From Methanococcoides alaskense (GTDB taxonomy: Archaea > Halobacteriota > Methanosarcinia > Methanosarcinales > Methanosarcinaceae), in the NCBI RefSeq assembly GCF_027594145.1, contig NZ_JAQFFK010000003.1, positions 496,001 to 560,000 of the forward strand: a stretch of 64,000 bases of DNA, given 5' to 3'. The notes beneath the pieces were generated by a model. That model ran no database searches. It saw only the letters and a program-made list of their open reading frames with translations, and was not told the DNA's origin. Of this stretch, positions 1-8,527 are shown piece after piece. The position numbers and the translations under genes were made by a program. The first letter of the stretch is position 1; every line of letters starts with the position of its first letter.

Positions 1-540
1 GAGAACATCCCGAATCCTCTTGTGATCTCTCAGGTCAGTGAACTCCTTGGCAATTATGGCAATATCCATTCAGTTTCCCTGACTGGGGGTGAACCTCTTC
101 TCCATGCGGATTTCATTTCCAAGATGGATATCCCTCATCCATTGTATCTGGAATCGAATATGACATTGCCTAATATGGCGGAAAAGATCAAAGATAAGGT
201 CTCTTACGTTTCAGGAGACATTAAACTCATAGATGAGTTCGAAGGTGAGGACCTTGTGACACATCTTGAACAGACCATCGAATGTTTTAGAACACTCAGA
301 CAGACAAAGGACAGGGAATGTTTCTGTAAACTGGTGGTCACAAAGGATACTGTTCCGGATGATGTATACAGGATGGTGGATGCTATATCCGACTATGTTT
401 CCTGTGTTGTGCTTCAACCGGTAACACAAAAACATTTTTCATCAGGCATTGAATTTTTGCTTCAATTGCAAAAAGACCTGCTTGATTCAGTGGATACATT
501 AATAATTCCTCAGACACACAAAATGTGGGGTTGTTTATAA
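1..540 (+). CDS. queE: 7-carboxy-7-deazaguanine synthase QueE (5' end outside the window)
   Basis: The reading frame is open from base 1, so the true start and the radical SAM cysteine loop lie upstream. The visible part has the SAM-binding TGGEPLL motif (about codon 28) and a DIKL segment typical of QueE. QueE converts carboxytetrahydropterin to carboxydeazaguanine on the preQ0 route used for archaeosine in tRNA. The next gene is queD, one base of overlap downstream, which supports the assignment. The family was recognised from motifs and context. A generic radical SAM activase is the alternative. Confidence 0.75.
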   Translation, partial: ENIPNPLVISQVSELLGNYGNIHSVSLTGGEPLLHADFISKMDIPHPLYLESNMTLPNMAEKIKDKVSYVSGDIKLIDEFEGEDLVTHLEQTIECFRTLRQTKDRECFCKLVVTKDTVPDDVYRMVDAISDYVSCVVLQPVTQKHFSSGIEFLLQLQKDLLDSVDTLIIPQTHKMWGCL

Positions 541-890
541 TGACAAAAATGAGACTTGGAATAATAGAATACATTGACAGTGCACACTATTTGCCGGAAC
601 ACGAGACCTGTGGTATAGTCCACGGTCACACCTATAAAATAGAGATAGTTCTGGAAGGCGAGAAACAAGAGAATGGAATGGTCATGGATTTTTACATTAT
701 TAAGAAGATCGTAAAGGAGATCCTCAAAACATACGACCATAAGCTCTTGAATGACGTTCTTCCTTTCCCAAGTGCCGAAAATATCTGTGAACACATGCAT
801 GGTCAGCTTTTTGAGCAGCTTGGGCTTCCAGTATCTGTAAAGGTATGGGAAGGTCATGGAAAATGGTGCGAATTGAATGGGTTTGACTGA
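540..890 (+). CDS. queD: 6-carboxy-tetrahydropterin synthase QueD / PTPS family
   Basis: A 116-residue protein of the 6-pyruvoyl-tetrahydropterin synthase fold. The zinc and catalytic signature is visible: His in SAHYLPEH, Cys and two His in CGIVHGHTY, and a late WEGHGKW with the Glu. I chose ATG 540, which overlaps the queE stop (TAATG), over an upstream GTG inside queE. It would make carboxytetrahydropterin from dihydroneopterin triphosphate, the substrate of QueE next door, giving preQ0 for archaeosine. The close spacing points to a single transcript. Confidence 0.85.
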   Translation: MTKMRLGIIEYIDSAHYLPEHETCGIVHGHTYKIEIVLEGEKQENGMVMDFYIIKKIVKEILKTYDHKLLNDVLPFPSAENICEHMHGQLFEQLGLPVSVKVWEGHGKWCELNGFD

Positions 891-969
891 TACATTCCAA
901 AACCTATATCTATATCTTTAAGAATCTTAATTTAAGTTCAGATGCTTTATTACTGCCGGAGGACATATT

Positions 970-1908
970 TTGCCTGATACAAATAAAATCACTGAAGAAT
1001 GTCATGATGTAAATGATATGGATCGAGAGACTATGCGTAAGATCTCAGAACATCCTTGTTATGATAAGAACGCGCAGCATAAATTTGGCCGAATACATTT
1101 GGCTGTTGCTCCAAAATGCAATATACAGTGCAACTATTGTGACCGTAAGTTCGATTGTGTGAACGAAAGCCGCCCTGGTGTGACAAGTGAAATATTAACT
1201 CCACAGGAAGCCCTTGAAAAGACTCGGCAGGTTCTCAAAGACCATCCTTTCATTAAGGTGGTAGCTGTGGCAGGTCCAGGTGATCCTTTAGCTAACGATG
1301 AGACCTTTGAGACCCTCGAACTTATCAGGAACGAGTTCCCGGATGTAACTCTTTGTCTTAGTACTAATGGTCTTGCTCTGCCGGAGAAAATGGACGAGCT
1401 ACTCAGGGTAGGGGTCAGTACACTTACTGTGACCCTTAATGCCATCGATCCTAAGATCCAGGCACAGATAGTTGACCATATATCTTACAAAGGCAAATAC
1501 TACACAGGCGTTGAAGCTGCAGAGATCCTCATTGCCAACCAGCTTGAAGGAATAGAGAAAGCTGTTAAGGCAGGGATGGTCATAAAGGTGAACACCGTCC
1601 TGATCCCGGAGATCAATAAAGACCATATTATAGAGGTTGCAAAGAAGATACGCGAAATGGGTGTTTTCATCATGAACATCATGCCTCTCATATGTCAGGC
1701 AAAGTTCGCGGACATGGAACCTCCATCCAATGAAGTACGTAAAGAGATGCAGGACTCCTGTGAACCTTACGTACAGCAGATGAGGCACTGTCGCCAATGC
1801 AGGTCTGATGCTTACGGTCTTATCGGTAAGGACCTTTCACAGATGAGCGAAGAGCGCAGGAACGTCATTAAGATGGAGTCGATCGAAAAGAAAGATCACA
1901 GTGAATGA
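970..1908 (+). CDS. nifB: NifB-type radical SAM protein (short archaeal form)
   Basis: A 312-residue radical SAM protein with the NifB signature: CNIQCNYCDRKFDC (CX3CX2C cluster loop, about residues 50-58), then AGPGDPL and a late CRQCRSDA cysteine pair. NifB builds the 8Fe-9S-C precursor of nitrogenase cofactor. Many methanogens carry this stand-alone form without the NifX domain. The start is TTG 970, preceded by a strong GGAGGA site. No nif structural genes are in the window, so whether it serves nitrogenase cannot be told here. It precedes methanogenesis marker 2. Confidence 0.8.
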   Translation: MPDTNKITEECHDVNDMDRETMRKISEHPCYDKNAQHKFGRIHLAVAPKCNIQCNYCDRKFDCVNESRPGVTSEILTPQEALEKTRQVLKDHPFIKVVAVAGPGDPLANDETFETLELIRNEFPDVTLCLSTNGLALPEKMDELLRVGVSTLTVTLNAIDPKIQAQIVDHISYKGKYYTGVEAAEILIANQLEGIEKAVKAGMVIKVNTVLIPEINKDHIIEVAKKIREMGVFIMNIMPLICQAKFADMEPPSNEVRKEMQDSCEPYVQQMRHCRQCRSDAYGLIGKDLSQMSEERRNVIKMESIEKKDHSE

Positions 1909-1924
1909 TCTTTCATTCTTTTTT
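1891..1924 (+). terminator. Hairpin plus T-run after nifB
   Basis: A 7-bp perfect stem (AAAGATC/GATCTTT) spans the nifB stop codon and is followed by CATTCTTTTTT. The form is a U-rich transcript end. It would separate nifB from the next gene. Confidence 0.6.
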
Positions 1925-1948
1925 AAGGACATTTAAGGGTGGATCCGA

Positions 1949-2944
1949 TTGGATATTGAACAATTAGCCGTGAAACTTTGTAATTTTGAAGGTGTGACCC
2001 GTAAAAAGCCCATTGCTGATATCGTGAATATGTTCGAGGATGTCCGCAGTGAATACGGCGAGACGATCGTTGACTTTGGCGATGATGCTGCGGTCTTAGA
2101 TACTGGTGGTGATGAGGTGATCCTGTTCGCTGCTGATGCTATCTGGGGCAAGATCGCAATGGAAAGCCAATGGTGGACAGGGTACACTTCCGTAGTTGTC
2201 AATGTAAATGATATCTCCGCAATGGGTGGAAGGCCAGTTGCAATGGTCAATGTCATGTCCTCTTGTGACACGGAGGCCTGCAAAGAGATGATGCGGGGCA
2301 TAAAGGACGGCGTGAAGAAGTTCGGCGTTCCCATGGTGGGTGGTCACATTCACCCTGACACCCCTTACAATTCCCTTGGGGTCGCGATAATCGGAGTCGC
2401 CAAAAAGGACTGTATCATCAGAAGTGATATGGCAAAACCCGGAGATTCGATAATAGTTGCTTATGATATGGATGGTCGGGTTGGGAAAAATTCTCCTTAC
2501 AGCTGGGATACCACATCTTTCAAGGATGCTCAAACAGTTCGTGACCGTTTCCTTGTAATGCAGACCATTGCTGAAAGGAAATTGGCGATCGCAGGAAAGG
2601 ATATCAGCAATCCCGGTACTATCGGAACTCTGGGTATGTTATGTGAGACCAGCAAGGTAGGTGCATCCGTGGACCTCAATATGATCCCGATCCCTGACGA
2701 GCTTGAGCTTGAACAATGGCTTAAGATATACCCTGCTACTGGTTATGTCATTAGCACAAAACCGGAGAACTGTGATGAATGTATACGTATCTTTGAAGAG
2801 GTCGGTATAACCGCAGCGGTTGTTGGAAGCATCAATGATTCGGGTCTCGTGGATATATACTCGGGTGAGCAAAAAGCAGTTGTCTTTGACCTGAACTCTG
2901 ATACTATAACCGGAATTGAATTGAGTGCAAAAGATGTTGAATGA
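1949..2944 (+). CDS. Methanogenesis marker protein 2 (AIR synthase-related)
   Basis: A 331-residue protein of the PurM/AIR-synthase-like, selenophosphate synthetase-related superfamily. The N-terminal GDDAAVLD motif and the later NVNDISAMGGRP motif are the nucleotide-binding elements of that fold. The pattern matches the methanogen-restricted marker 2 family, whose biochemical role is not established. The start is TTG 1949 with an AAGGGTGG site upstream. It follows nifB in the same direction but after a terminator-like hairpin. Confidence 0.75.
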   Translation: MDIEQLAVKLCNFEGVTRKKPIADIVNMFEDVRSEYGETIVDFGDDAAVLDTGGDEVILFAADAIWGKIAMESQWWTGYTSVVVNVNDISAMGGRPVAMVNVMSSCDTEACKEMMRGIKDGVKKFGVPMVGGHIHPDTPYNSLGVAIIGVAKKDCIIRSDMAKPGDSIIVAYDMDGRVGKNSPYSWDTTSFKDAQTVRDRFLVMQTIAERKLAIAGKDISNPGTIGTLGMLCETSKVGASVDLNMIPIPDELELEQWLKIYPATGYVISTKPENCDECIRIFEEVGITAAVVGSINDSGLVDIYSGEQKAVVFDLNSDTITGIELSAKDVE

Positions 2945-2977
2945 CTCTGTGGCACTGCCATCAGGTCATTCCTTTTA
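2940..2977. terminator. Hairpin between convergent genes
   Basis: Nested inverted repeats AATGAC/GTCATT and GGC/GCC are followed on the plus strand by CCTTTTATT. It overlaps the marker 2 stop codon and lies just before the end of the minus-strand gene, so it may end both transcripts. Confidence 0.45.
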
Positions 2978-2982
2978 TTAGA

Positions 2983-3285
2983 TCAGTCTGAGTTGATATA
3001 TTCTTTCATCTCTTTGAAGTAATACTGTTCTGCTTCCTTTACGACCTCGAGTTTTCCTCTAAGGACTATAACGTTCCTTTCGTCACATTCCACGATGTTG
3101 ACAGTAAGTTTCCTTTCGACCGGTTCCAGTTCGAACTCTTCGATCATATCATACATTATGTAAGATGGAGTTCCCGGAGGCATTATGATGTCATAAAGGT
3201 CTTCAAGCTTTTCGCCAAGTTCTTCTTCTATCTCTATCTTCTCTTTCCTTCTTTCGAGATCTTCAATTGTTAGTTTTTTTGGCAT
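2983..3285 (-). CDS. Conserved small acidic/basic protein, function unknown
   Basis: About 100 residues beginning MPKKLTIEDLERRKE. It has a charged N-terminal helix, an MPPGTPSYIMYDMIEEF stretch and a short alpha/beta tail with an ECDERNVIVLRG strand. No known catalytic motif is seen. The start is ATG 3285, nine bases inside a possible GTG, because an AGGTG site sits about 6 bases upstream of the ATG. It is convergent with marker 2 and may belong to a methanogen-restricted family, but I do not recognise it. Confidence 0.65.
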   Translation of the reverse strand: MPKKLTIEDLERRKEKIEIEEELGEKLEDLYDIIMPPGTPSYIMYDMIEEFELEPVERKLTVNIVECDERNVIVLRGKLEVVKEAEQYYFKEMKEYINSD

Positions 3286-3443
3286 TATGGTCACCTTGGA
3301 TCTAATGAATTGATGGCATGTTCTGCATAAATAGTAATCGCTGTGATGCCTATCTGAAAGGCTGGGGGTAGTTACATAGGTTAATATTCTTTGCCGAAAA
3401 ACTTACTATTCAAGGTAGGTAATCTTGTAACTGGAGGGTATGG

Positions 3444-4139
3444 ATGCGTTTGGTCGATATATCTGATTCTAATGGAATGATGCGTGTGGAATTTTTTGGT
3501 TGTAATATGAAATGTCCTTATTGTGTTCACATTCATCAGCCTTTCAAAGAAATGTCTGTGGAGGAAGTGGTCGATCTTGCCAAAAAGTCCTATTCTAAGA
3601 CCGTTCACCTTGGTGGGGCTGAGCCGACATTGCAAAAAGAGCTTATTCCTCTCATAAAAGCACTTAATGATGCTGGAAAAGAGGTTCTGTTAAAATCAAA
3701 TGGGATGAAACCTGAGGTTCTGGAAGGAGCATTGCCTTACGTACATGGTTTTGTCCTGGAATTGAAAGCACCTCTTGATGACTTGAAGGCTATTATGGAG
3801 CTGACAGGCATGTCTGAAGAGAGAACTAAGAAATATGTGACCTTGTTAAGAGCCTCCCTCGAGATCGCTCGCAAAAAGTGGTTGCGTATATGGGTGCGCG
3901 TAATTCCAGGTTATGTGAACCTTGTTACTTTACCTTCTTTGTTCCCATATATGGAGGGTGCTTCTGAAGTACTGTTCTATCAGTTCCTGAGCAATCCCGA
4001 TTTCGATCTTCCATTTCAAGACTATGACAGTGCTGTCCCTGGATGGGTGGATATGGAAAAGATCGGAAAGAAGGCTCTTTTGGTCGTACCCCACGTTATT
4101 CTGATGGGTGTAAATGGGAAAGTGGTCCTTGATAAATAA
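3444..4139 (+). CDS. Radical SAM protein, pyruvate formate-lyase activase-like
   Basis: A 231-residue protein. The cluster loop is FFGCNMKCPYC (CX3CX2C, about residues 20-27), followed by GGAEPT, the SAM-contacting motif equivalent to GGEPT. There are no extra C-terminal cysteines, so no auxiliary cluster is expected. That fits a small glycyl-radical activase or a peptide/RNA modifier. A GGAGGG site lies 5 bases before ATG 3444. It stands alone, followed by about 420 bases without a gene, so the substrate cannot be inferred. Confidence 0.75.
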   Translation: MRLVDISDSNGMMRVEFFGCNMKCPYCVHIHQPFKEMSVEEVVDLAKKSYSKTVHLGGAEPTLQKELIPLIKALNDAGKEVLLKSNGMKPEVLEGALPYVHGFVLELKAPLDDLKAIMELTGMSEERTKKYVTLLRASLEIARKKWLRIWVRVIPGYVNLVTLPSLFPYMEGASEVLFYQFLSNPDFDLPFQDYDSAVPGWVDMEKIGKKALLVVPHVILMGVNGKVVLDK

Positions 4140-4560
4140 GGCTGGTTCTGGCCACAGGTTTCCGAAGAGATGTGTAAAATTGATCAAAATGGGTGATAAT
4201 GTTTATCGACATTTATAAGATCGATTTAGGAATGAGTAAGGTTTTGAACGACGGAAAAAAAATTGTTGTGGTGGTTGGTGTTAGTACGGTATGAACCGAT
4301 CATATAACCTTACTCATTGTAATAATATGTAATCTCTTATTTATTTACGTTGTGCTCCGGGGTGTTATATGTAGTTATTAATATCAAATTTGTTCAATGT
4401 AAATGAGTGTGGTATATATTTATGGCTATGAAATGCTACAATTTGTGCATAGGGATGACACTTAAAGTTAAATGGATATGTTTTAATATTAAGATGCATT
4501 TATTTATTTTAAATAAACAGTTAGTTAATATCTTTTAATTATAATTTGGGAGGTCAAAAG
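4140..4560. other. Gene-free AT-rich stretch with a long inverted repeat
   Basis: About 420 bases between the radical SAM gene and the kinase pseudogene have no credible reading frame. They contain the perfect 13-bp inverted repeat listed separately and, near the right end, an AT-rich segment that could hold the old kinase promoter. Confidence 0.5.
4231..4318. repeat. Perfect 13-bp inverted repeat with a 62-bp interior
   Basis: The arms AATGAGTAAGGTT (4231-4243) and AACCTTACTCATT (4306-4318) are exact reverse complements. The interior holds an A9 run and a G/T-rich segment. It could be the stem of a non-coding RNA or the ends of a very small mobile remnant. I see no clear target duplication. 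Confidence 0.6.
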
Positions 4561-6245
4561 GTGGAATCAGATGCATTAAAACATATAGAATGCATCTACA
4601 GCTTATTGACCAGTGATGTTTTGGATCACCTGAAAGTCGGTGTGGTCGTATTAGATGGTGATCTGAAGGTAAAATGGGCAAATCACTTCTTGATCCATGA
4701 TCTATGTGGGCAGAATGATCCTGTTGTTGGGATGGATCTATGCCAGATACTTTCCTCGGTCTCAGGATCCGGGGTAAGTTCCGGTTATTCGAATGTTACC
4801 GGTCAGCTTTGCAAAGGTGAAAAGATATTTCTACACATACCTCCAAAAAAAGGTGCAGTCCACAGGTGGTTGGAACACCGACTATATCCTATTAAGTCTG
4901 ATATTTATAATGAAGGCTGGGTGGGTTATTTCTATGATATAACCGGGCAGATGAAATACAATGATCCTGTAGCGTTCTTTGAAAAGCACGAACCTATTCC
5001 TTCTGATAAGGTCTTTTGTGAGCGGTCAGAGTGTTATCCTCTGAGTCCTTCAGCTTCGATCAAAAAATATACTGATCTTCTCCTTGATGGTGAGGTCAAT
5101 GAAGAACGAATACGTGCGATCGAAGCGATACAAGCAAATTCTGAAAAACTGAACGGACTTGTTCTGTCTGCTACTATGTATGTGAACAAGACCTAATTCA
5201 AGTTCAAGACCTTTTTCGAAAAAGCAACTGATCCCATGATCATCCTTGATCTTGATGGTAAGATATGGGAGCTCAATCAGGTTGCATGTGATGGGCTGGG
5301 CTACTCGTATTTCGAGTTACTTGGTATGGATAACTCTATAATTTTTGATGATGCCTCAATTATGGAAACGATAGATGTTCTGAACAGTTCCGATAATATC
5401 CATTCTGTTCTTTTAGAGTCTTGCTGCAATACAAGAGATGGAAAATGTATTCCTGTCGAGCTCAATTGCAGGCTTATTGATCATGAGGAAAAACCAGTAG
5501 TCCTTATTACTTCCAGAGATCTGTCCGATAGAAAACGTATTGAACATTTGTCACGTGTCAATGAGGAGTTGAAGTGCCTGCATGATACCAAGGATGTTTT
5601 CGTTGATATGTTAAGTCATGATCTGATGAATCCGGCTGGAATTATTAAGGGTTATTCCAAGTTCTTGTCCAATAAAATAGATGATCCTGTGATGGAAAGA
5701 TCGGTACGGATGATCCGCAAAAGCAACATTAAGATGATCGATCTCATTGAATCTTCATTGAAATATGCAAAGCTGGAGTCGATCGAAGATATTGACTTTA
5801 AGATGATTGATATTATTTCCATTTTGAAGAATGTGATCGAGGACCTTGAGCCGTATTCACGCAAGAAGTCGATAGATGTCTCGCTAATTTTTAAAGGGGA
5901 ATGTCATGCTTATGCGAATCCGATGGTTGATAAGGTGTTTGTCAACTATCTTTCCAATGCGATAAAGTTAGTCCGGAAGGCTCCAGGGTAGAGCTGGATG
6001 TTGCGGAACTTGGTGATCATTGGAAAGTGATGGTCAGGGACAATGGTATTGGAGTTCTTGATGCTGACAAACCCTTTTTGTTTGAGAGGTTCACAAGGTT
6101 TAATTGTGATCATATCAAAGGTGCGGGTCTGGGGCTTGCAATTGTTAAGAGGATTGCTGAACTTCATAAGGGTCAGGTGGGTGTCGATGACAATCCTGAT
6201 GGAAAAGGATGTGCTTTTTGGGTGACTTTGAAGAAATTAGGCTGA
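4561..6245 (+). pseudogene. PAS-PAS sensor histidine kinase, broken by a stop and a frameshift
   Basis: Read through, the gene encodes a soluble kinase of two PAS domains, a HisKA domain (SHDLMNP phospho-acceptor His, near 5615) and an HATPase_c domain (N box SNAIK, then DNGIGV and GAGLGLAIV). A TAA at 5194-5196 interrupts the second PAS in frame; the code resumes at once as FKFKTFFEKATDP. Near 5966-5970 one base is missing in the N box (AAG TT AGT CCG, where a codon such as TAT is expected). The C-terminus therefore continues in another frame as SPEGSRVELDVAELGDHW. The start is GTG 4561 after GGAGGT. No response regulator is adjacent. Confidence 0.85.
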
Positions 6246-6296
6246 TTCTCACCGGAATATTTATTCGTGTTCAATGTATTTACGAAAGGGATTGCA

Positions 6297-6608
6297 ATGC
6301 AGGAATATAAGTTAAAACGTGGTTTTTCTCCGGATATCGAACGGATCTATGAAGAAGTAGGCAAATGTTTCCCAGTTGACATCAAGAGAGATGGCGATAA
6401 GCTCTCTGTTTCGTATGGTGTTATCAAGGAGTTGTCTGTTTCTATGAATGGCAAGATGCTTGTAGTGGATACGGACATGGATGTTTCTTCTGTTGACGAT
6501 GAGCTTATCCTTGATACGAACAAACGTTTCCGGGATTTCCTTTTGATCGCGACCGGATATACTGCTAAGGAACGCCGTAACCAGGCAAAGAAAGCAGTTG
6601 CAAAGTGA
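6297..6608 (+). CDS. Conserved small euryarchaeal protein, function unknown
   Basis: A 103-residue soluble alpha/beta protein starting MQEYKLKRGFSPDIERIYEE, with a basic tail (KERRNQAKKAVAK). I place the start at ATG 6297, which has a GAAAGGGA site. A longer in-frame form from 6267 lacks one. It resembles a DUF5611-like family of methanogens, recalled but not verified. It precedes the DUF98 gene on the same strand with a 33-base gap. Confidence 0.65.
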   Translation: MQEYKLKRGFSPDIERIYEEVGKCFPVDIKRDGDKLSVSYGVIKELSVSMNGKMLVVDTDMDVSSVDDELILDTNKRFRDFLLIATGYTAKERRNQAKKAVAK

Positions 6609-6641
6609 TGATATTAAAAAAAGTTCGGATATTGATCAGTA

Positions 6642-7163
6642 GTGACATTCGTTAATTCGGAATTCTTAAGGGATCTCAAGGCATTTGACATCCCTACATG
6701 CCTGAGGGTATGTGCCGGTACAGATGGCTCTGTGACTTTCCTTTTGGAGATAATGACCCGTAAGGACGTTTCAGTGGTCACTGAAGCACAGCATATCGTT
6801 AAAGCGGATACTGAGATGTCTTCTCTGTTGAAGGTCCCTGAAGGGTCAGACGTTAACTATCGTCTGGTCACCCTTCTTGCAGGCGATATTCCTTTTGTGA
6901 GAGCCTTGTCCCTGTCTCCCATAGATAGGATGCCCGAAAATATACGCCAGGACCTGATGCGCGCAGATATACCCATTGGCAAGATATTGAGGAAAAGTGG
7001 CATTGAGACCCGCAGGGATTTCGATAATATCAATATTACCGAAAATGACCCACTTTTCGATATCAACAGAGTACTTTCACGCTCCTATCACATAGTACAT
7101 GACAACAGTACCATGATGTGGATAAATGAGAGGTTTCCAGTGGATGAACGCTGGGATTTATAA
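6642..7163 (+). CDS. DUF98 / chorismate lyase-like protein
   Basis: A 173-residue protein. The C-terminal half has IPIGKILRKSGIETRRDF and a late SRSYHIVH segment, hallmarks of the chorismate lyase-like DUF98 family. Such enzymes release pyruvate from chorismate to give 4-hydroxybenzoate. In methanogens that compound is a precursor of the pterin coenzyme methanopterin, so a role in C1-carrier synthesis is likely but inferred. The start is GTG 6642 without an obvious ribosome site. Confidence 0.65.
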   Translation: MTFVNSEFLRDLKAFDIPTCLRVCAGTDGSVTFLLEIMTRKDVSVVTEAQHIVKADTEMSSLLKVPEGSDVNYRLVTLLAGDIPFVRALSLSPIDRMPENIRQDLMRADIPIGKILRKSGIETRRDFDNINITENDPLFDINRVLSRSYHIVHDNSTMMWINERFPVDERWDL

Positions 7164-7225
7164 ACCCAACCGAAAGCTTCATATTTGATTCTGTGTATCA
7201 GGGAGTTGTACCCATTAATAATGAT

Positions 7226-7297
7226 GCCTCGGTGGCTTAGGGGTATAGCGCGTCCTTGGTAAGGACGAGGTCGCGTGTTCAAATCACGCCCGAGGCT
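7226..7297 (+). tRNA. tRNA-Thr (anticodon GGT)
   Basis: A 72-nt cloverleaf. The acceptor GCCTCGG pairs with CCGAGGC. The anticodon stem CGTCC/GGACG carries the loop TTGGTAA (GGT at 34-36), and the T arm is GCGTG-TTCAAAT-CACGC. The discriminator base is T73, as expected for archaeal tRNA-Thr. No intron and no encoded CCA. Confidence 0.95.
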
Positions 7298-7514
7298 TTC
7301 TAATTACAGTATAAATCCCTCACCTGCCTTGACAAGTTCAAGGAAGGTGAAACAAATTTTTCTATGTAACTTCAACAAAAGCCTCAAGGCTATCGAAAAA
7401 CGCATTGAGGATGTGACTTATTCTGAAATCTATAAAGGAATTCTCCTTAGTATACTGAAGACTATAATGTATGTGCCTGGAAAACACATTAAAAGTAGAA
7501 AAAGGAGAGAATAA

Positions 7515-7540
7515 AAGGCTTTATGGCCTTCTATTTTTTA
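7515..7540. terminator. Hairpin with T-runs on both sides
   Basis: An AAGGC/GCCTT stem with a 6-base loop, followed by CTATTTTTTA on plus and TTTTATT on minus. It lies just beyond the end of the minus-strand Cys protein gene. Confidence 0.45.
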
Positions 7541-7544
7541 ATAT

Positions 7545-7739
7545 TCATTTTGGAATTGGCTGATCGGGCGTGACACCGTAGTATTCAGTTCTTGCCTTAC
7601 CCCAGATACAACCTTTCTTCCCAACTATCTTCAATTCAAGGTTCTGAAGTGCTTTGCAAAAGCCATTGCCTGAACGTGCTCCTTTGCATATTAGGCAATA
7701 TTTCTCACAGAACACGGGAGCTTTTTTTTGGTCTGCCAT
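7545..7739 (-). CDS. Small cysteine-rich protein next to flavodoxin
   Basis: 64 residues with a CEKYCLIC cluster (Cys 11, 15, 18) and further Cys at 28 and 44, enough to bind Zn or an Fe-S centre. It is basic, with no signal peptide or membrane segment. It sits 63 bases downstream of the flavodoxin gene on the same strand. Co-transcription would suggest a redox partner or metal-binding role, but no family function is known to me. Confidence 0.6.
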   Translation of the reverse strand: MADQKKAPVFCEKYCLICKGARSGNGFCKALQNLELKIVGKKGCIWGKARTEYYGVTPDQPIPK

Positions 7740-7802
7740 CTTATCTATCCCCTTTTCTTAATTATGGATCCGCATGAATTGCAGATTATCAGAGATATAA
7801 GG

Positions 7803-8300
7803 TCACTGTGCCTTTGCCTGAATTTCCTTTGCAAATTGCCTTGCCTTCTGTACATGAGCTTCGTCAGGCTGTCCCTTACCAGGAGCCACCATAGCAGCAA
7901 AACCCTTCATCTCTGGGTCATCGGACTTTTCGAGCATTTCCATAACAGGCTGTGCAAGTTCTCCCTGACATTCGAATGTACCAAGGTAATTTCCGCTAGC
8001 TGCAAAATCCTCGATGGAGCCAGTCCATGAATGTATGGCTTCAAATCCTTCAGGAGCAGCATGGGTCATGAAGAATGCCATGTTCTTACCAGCCACATTC
8101 TTTGAAATAAAATTTGTAACTTTCTGAGGTATGTTAAATTCCATTACTGGAGAACCTACGAATACAAGGTCATAGCCTTCAAAATTGCTTACGTCCTTGA
8201 TCTCTTTAATATCCTTTTCACCGGTAATCTCATCATAAATAGCTTCGGCTATCTTCTTTGTGTTTCCTGTCTGTGAAAAATATGTTACTAATGTTTTCAT
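7803..8300 (-). CDS. Flavodoxin family protein
   Basis: 165 residues. The N-terminal TYFSQTGNTKKIAEAI is the FMN-phosphate loop of flavodoxins, followed by the VFVGSPVMEFNIP flavin-contact region. The length fits a short-chain flavodoxin. It would carry electrons at low potential in the cytoplasm. The start is ATG 8300 with an AAGGTGGG site. A TATA-like box lies about 48 bases upstream. It is divergent from pspA. Confidence 0.85.
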   Translation of the reverse strand: MKTLVTYFSQTGNTKKIAEAIYDEITGEKDIKEIKDVSNFEGYDLVFVGSPVMEFNIPQKVTNFISKNVAGKNMAFFMTHAAPEGFEAIHSWTGSIEDFAASGNYLGTFECQGELAQPVMEMLEKSDDPEMKGFAAMVAPGKGQPDEAHVQKARQFAKEIQAKAQ

Positions 8301-8347
8301 GTAATCCCACCTTCCTTATTATTTCAATAAGAATTACTCTCTACACA

Positions 8348-8355
8348 TTTATATA
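8348..8355 (-). promoter_or_regulatory. TATA-like box for flavodoxin
   Basis: On the minus strand the sequence reads CTATATAAATG, an archaeal TATA consensus about 48 bases before the flavodoxin ATG. This predicts a 5' leader of roughly 20-25 bases that contains the AAGGTGGG site. Confidence 0.5.
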
Positions 8356-8482
8356 GGCAAGGGTTAGTAAAATATACTTTTTCAATTTCGGTACAAAATT
8401 ATAACCTTCTTTTTGGAATTGTATCGAATATTCACTGAAGCTAAAATTAGAAATAGTAAACGTGTCAAATAACAATATGATA

Positions 8483-8501
8483 GTTAGTCCTGTGGACTAA
8501 C
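8483..8501. promoter_or_regulatory. Perfect inverted repeat upstream of pspA
   Basis: GTTAGTCC-TGT-GGACTAAC is an 8-bp perfect palindrome with a 3-base centre, ending 27 bases before the pspA ATG. It could be an operator for a dimeric regulator or a hairpin in the pspA leader. Confidence 0.5.
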
Positions 8502-8527
8502 ATGCACATAATAATGGGAGGGAAAAT

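Noticed and set aside
5989..5991. TAG in the kinase gene as a possible pyrrolysine codon
   Set aside because: Methanosarcinales can read UAG as pyrrolysine, but past this TAG the frame reaches another stop after 12 codons, while the true kinase C-terminus lies in a different frame. A deletion explains it better.
7275..7514. 79-codon frame beginning inside tRNA-Thr
   Set aside because: It starts in the tRNA, has no ribosome site and a composition unlike its neighbours. It could be a decayed fragment at a tRNA site, but there is no integrase or att repeat.
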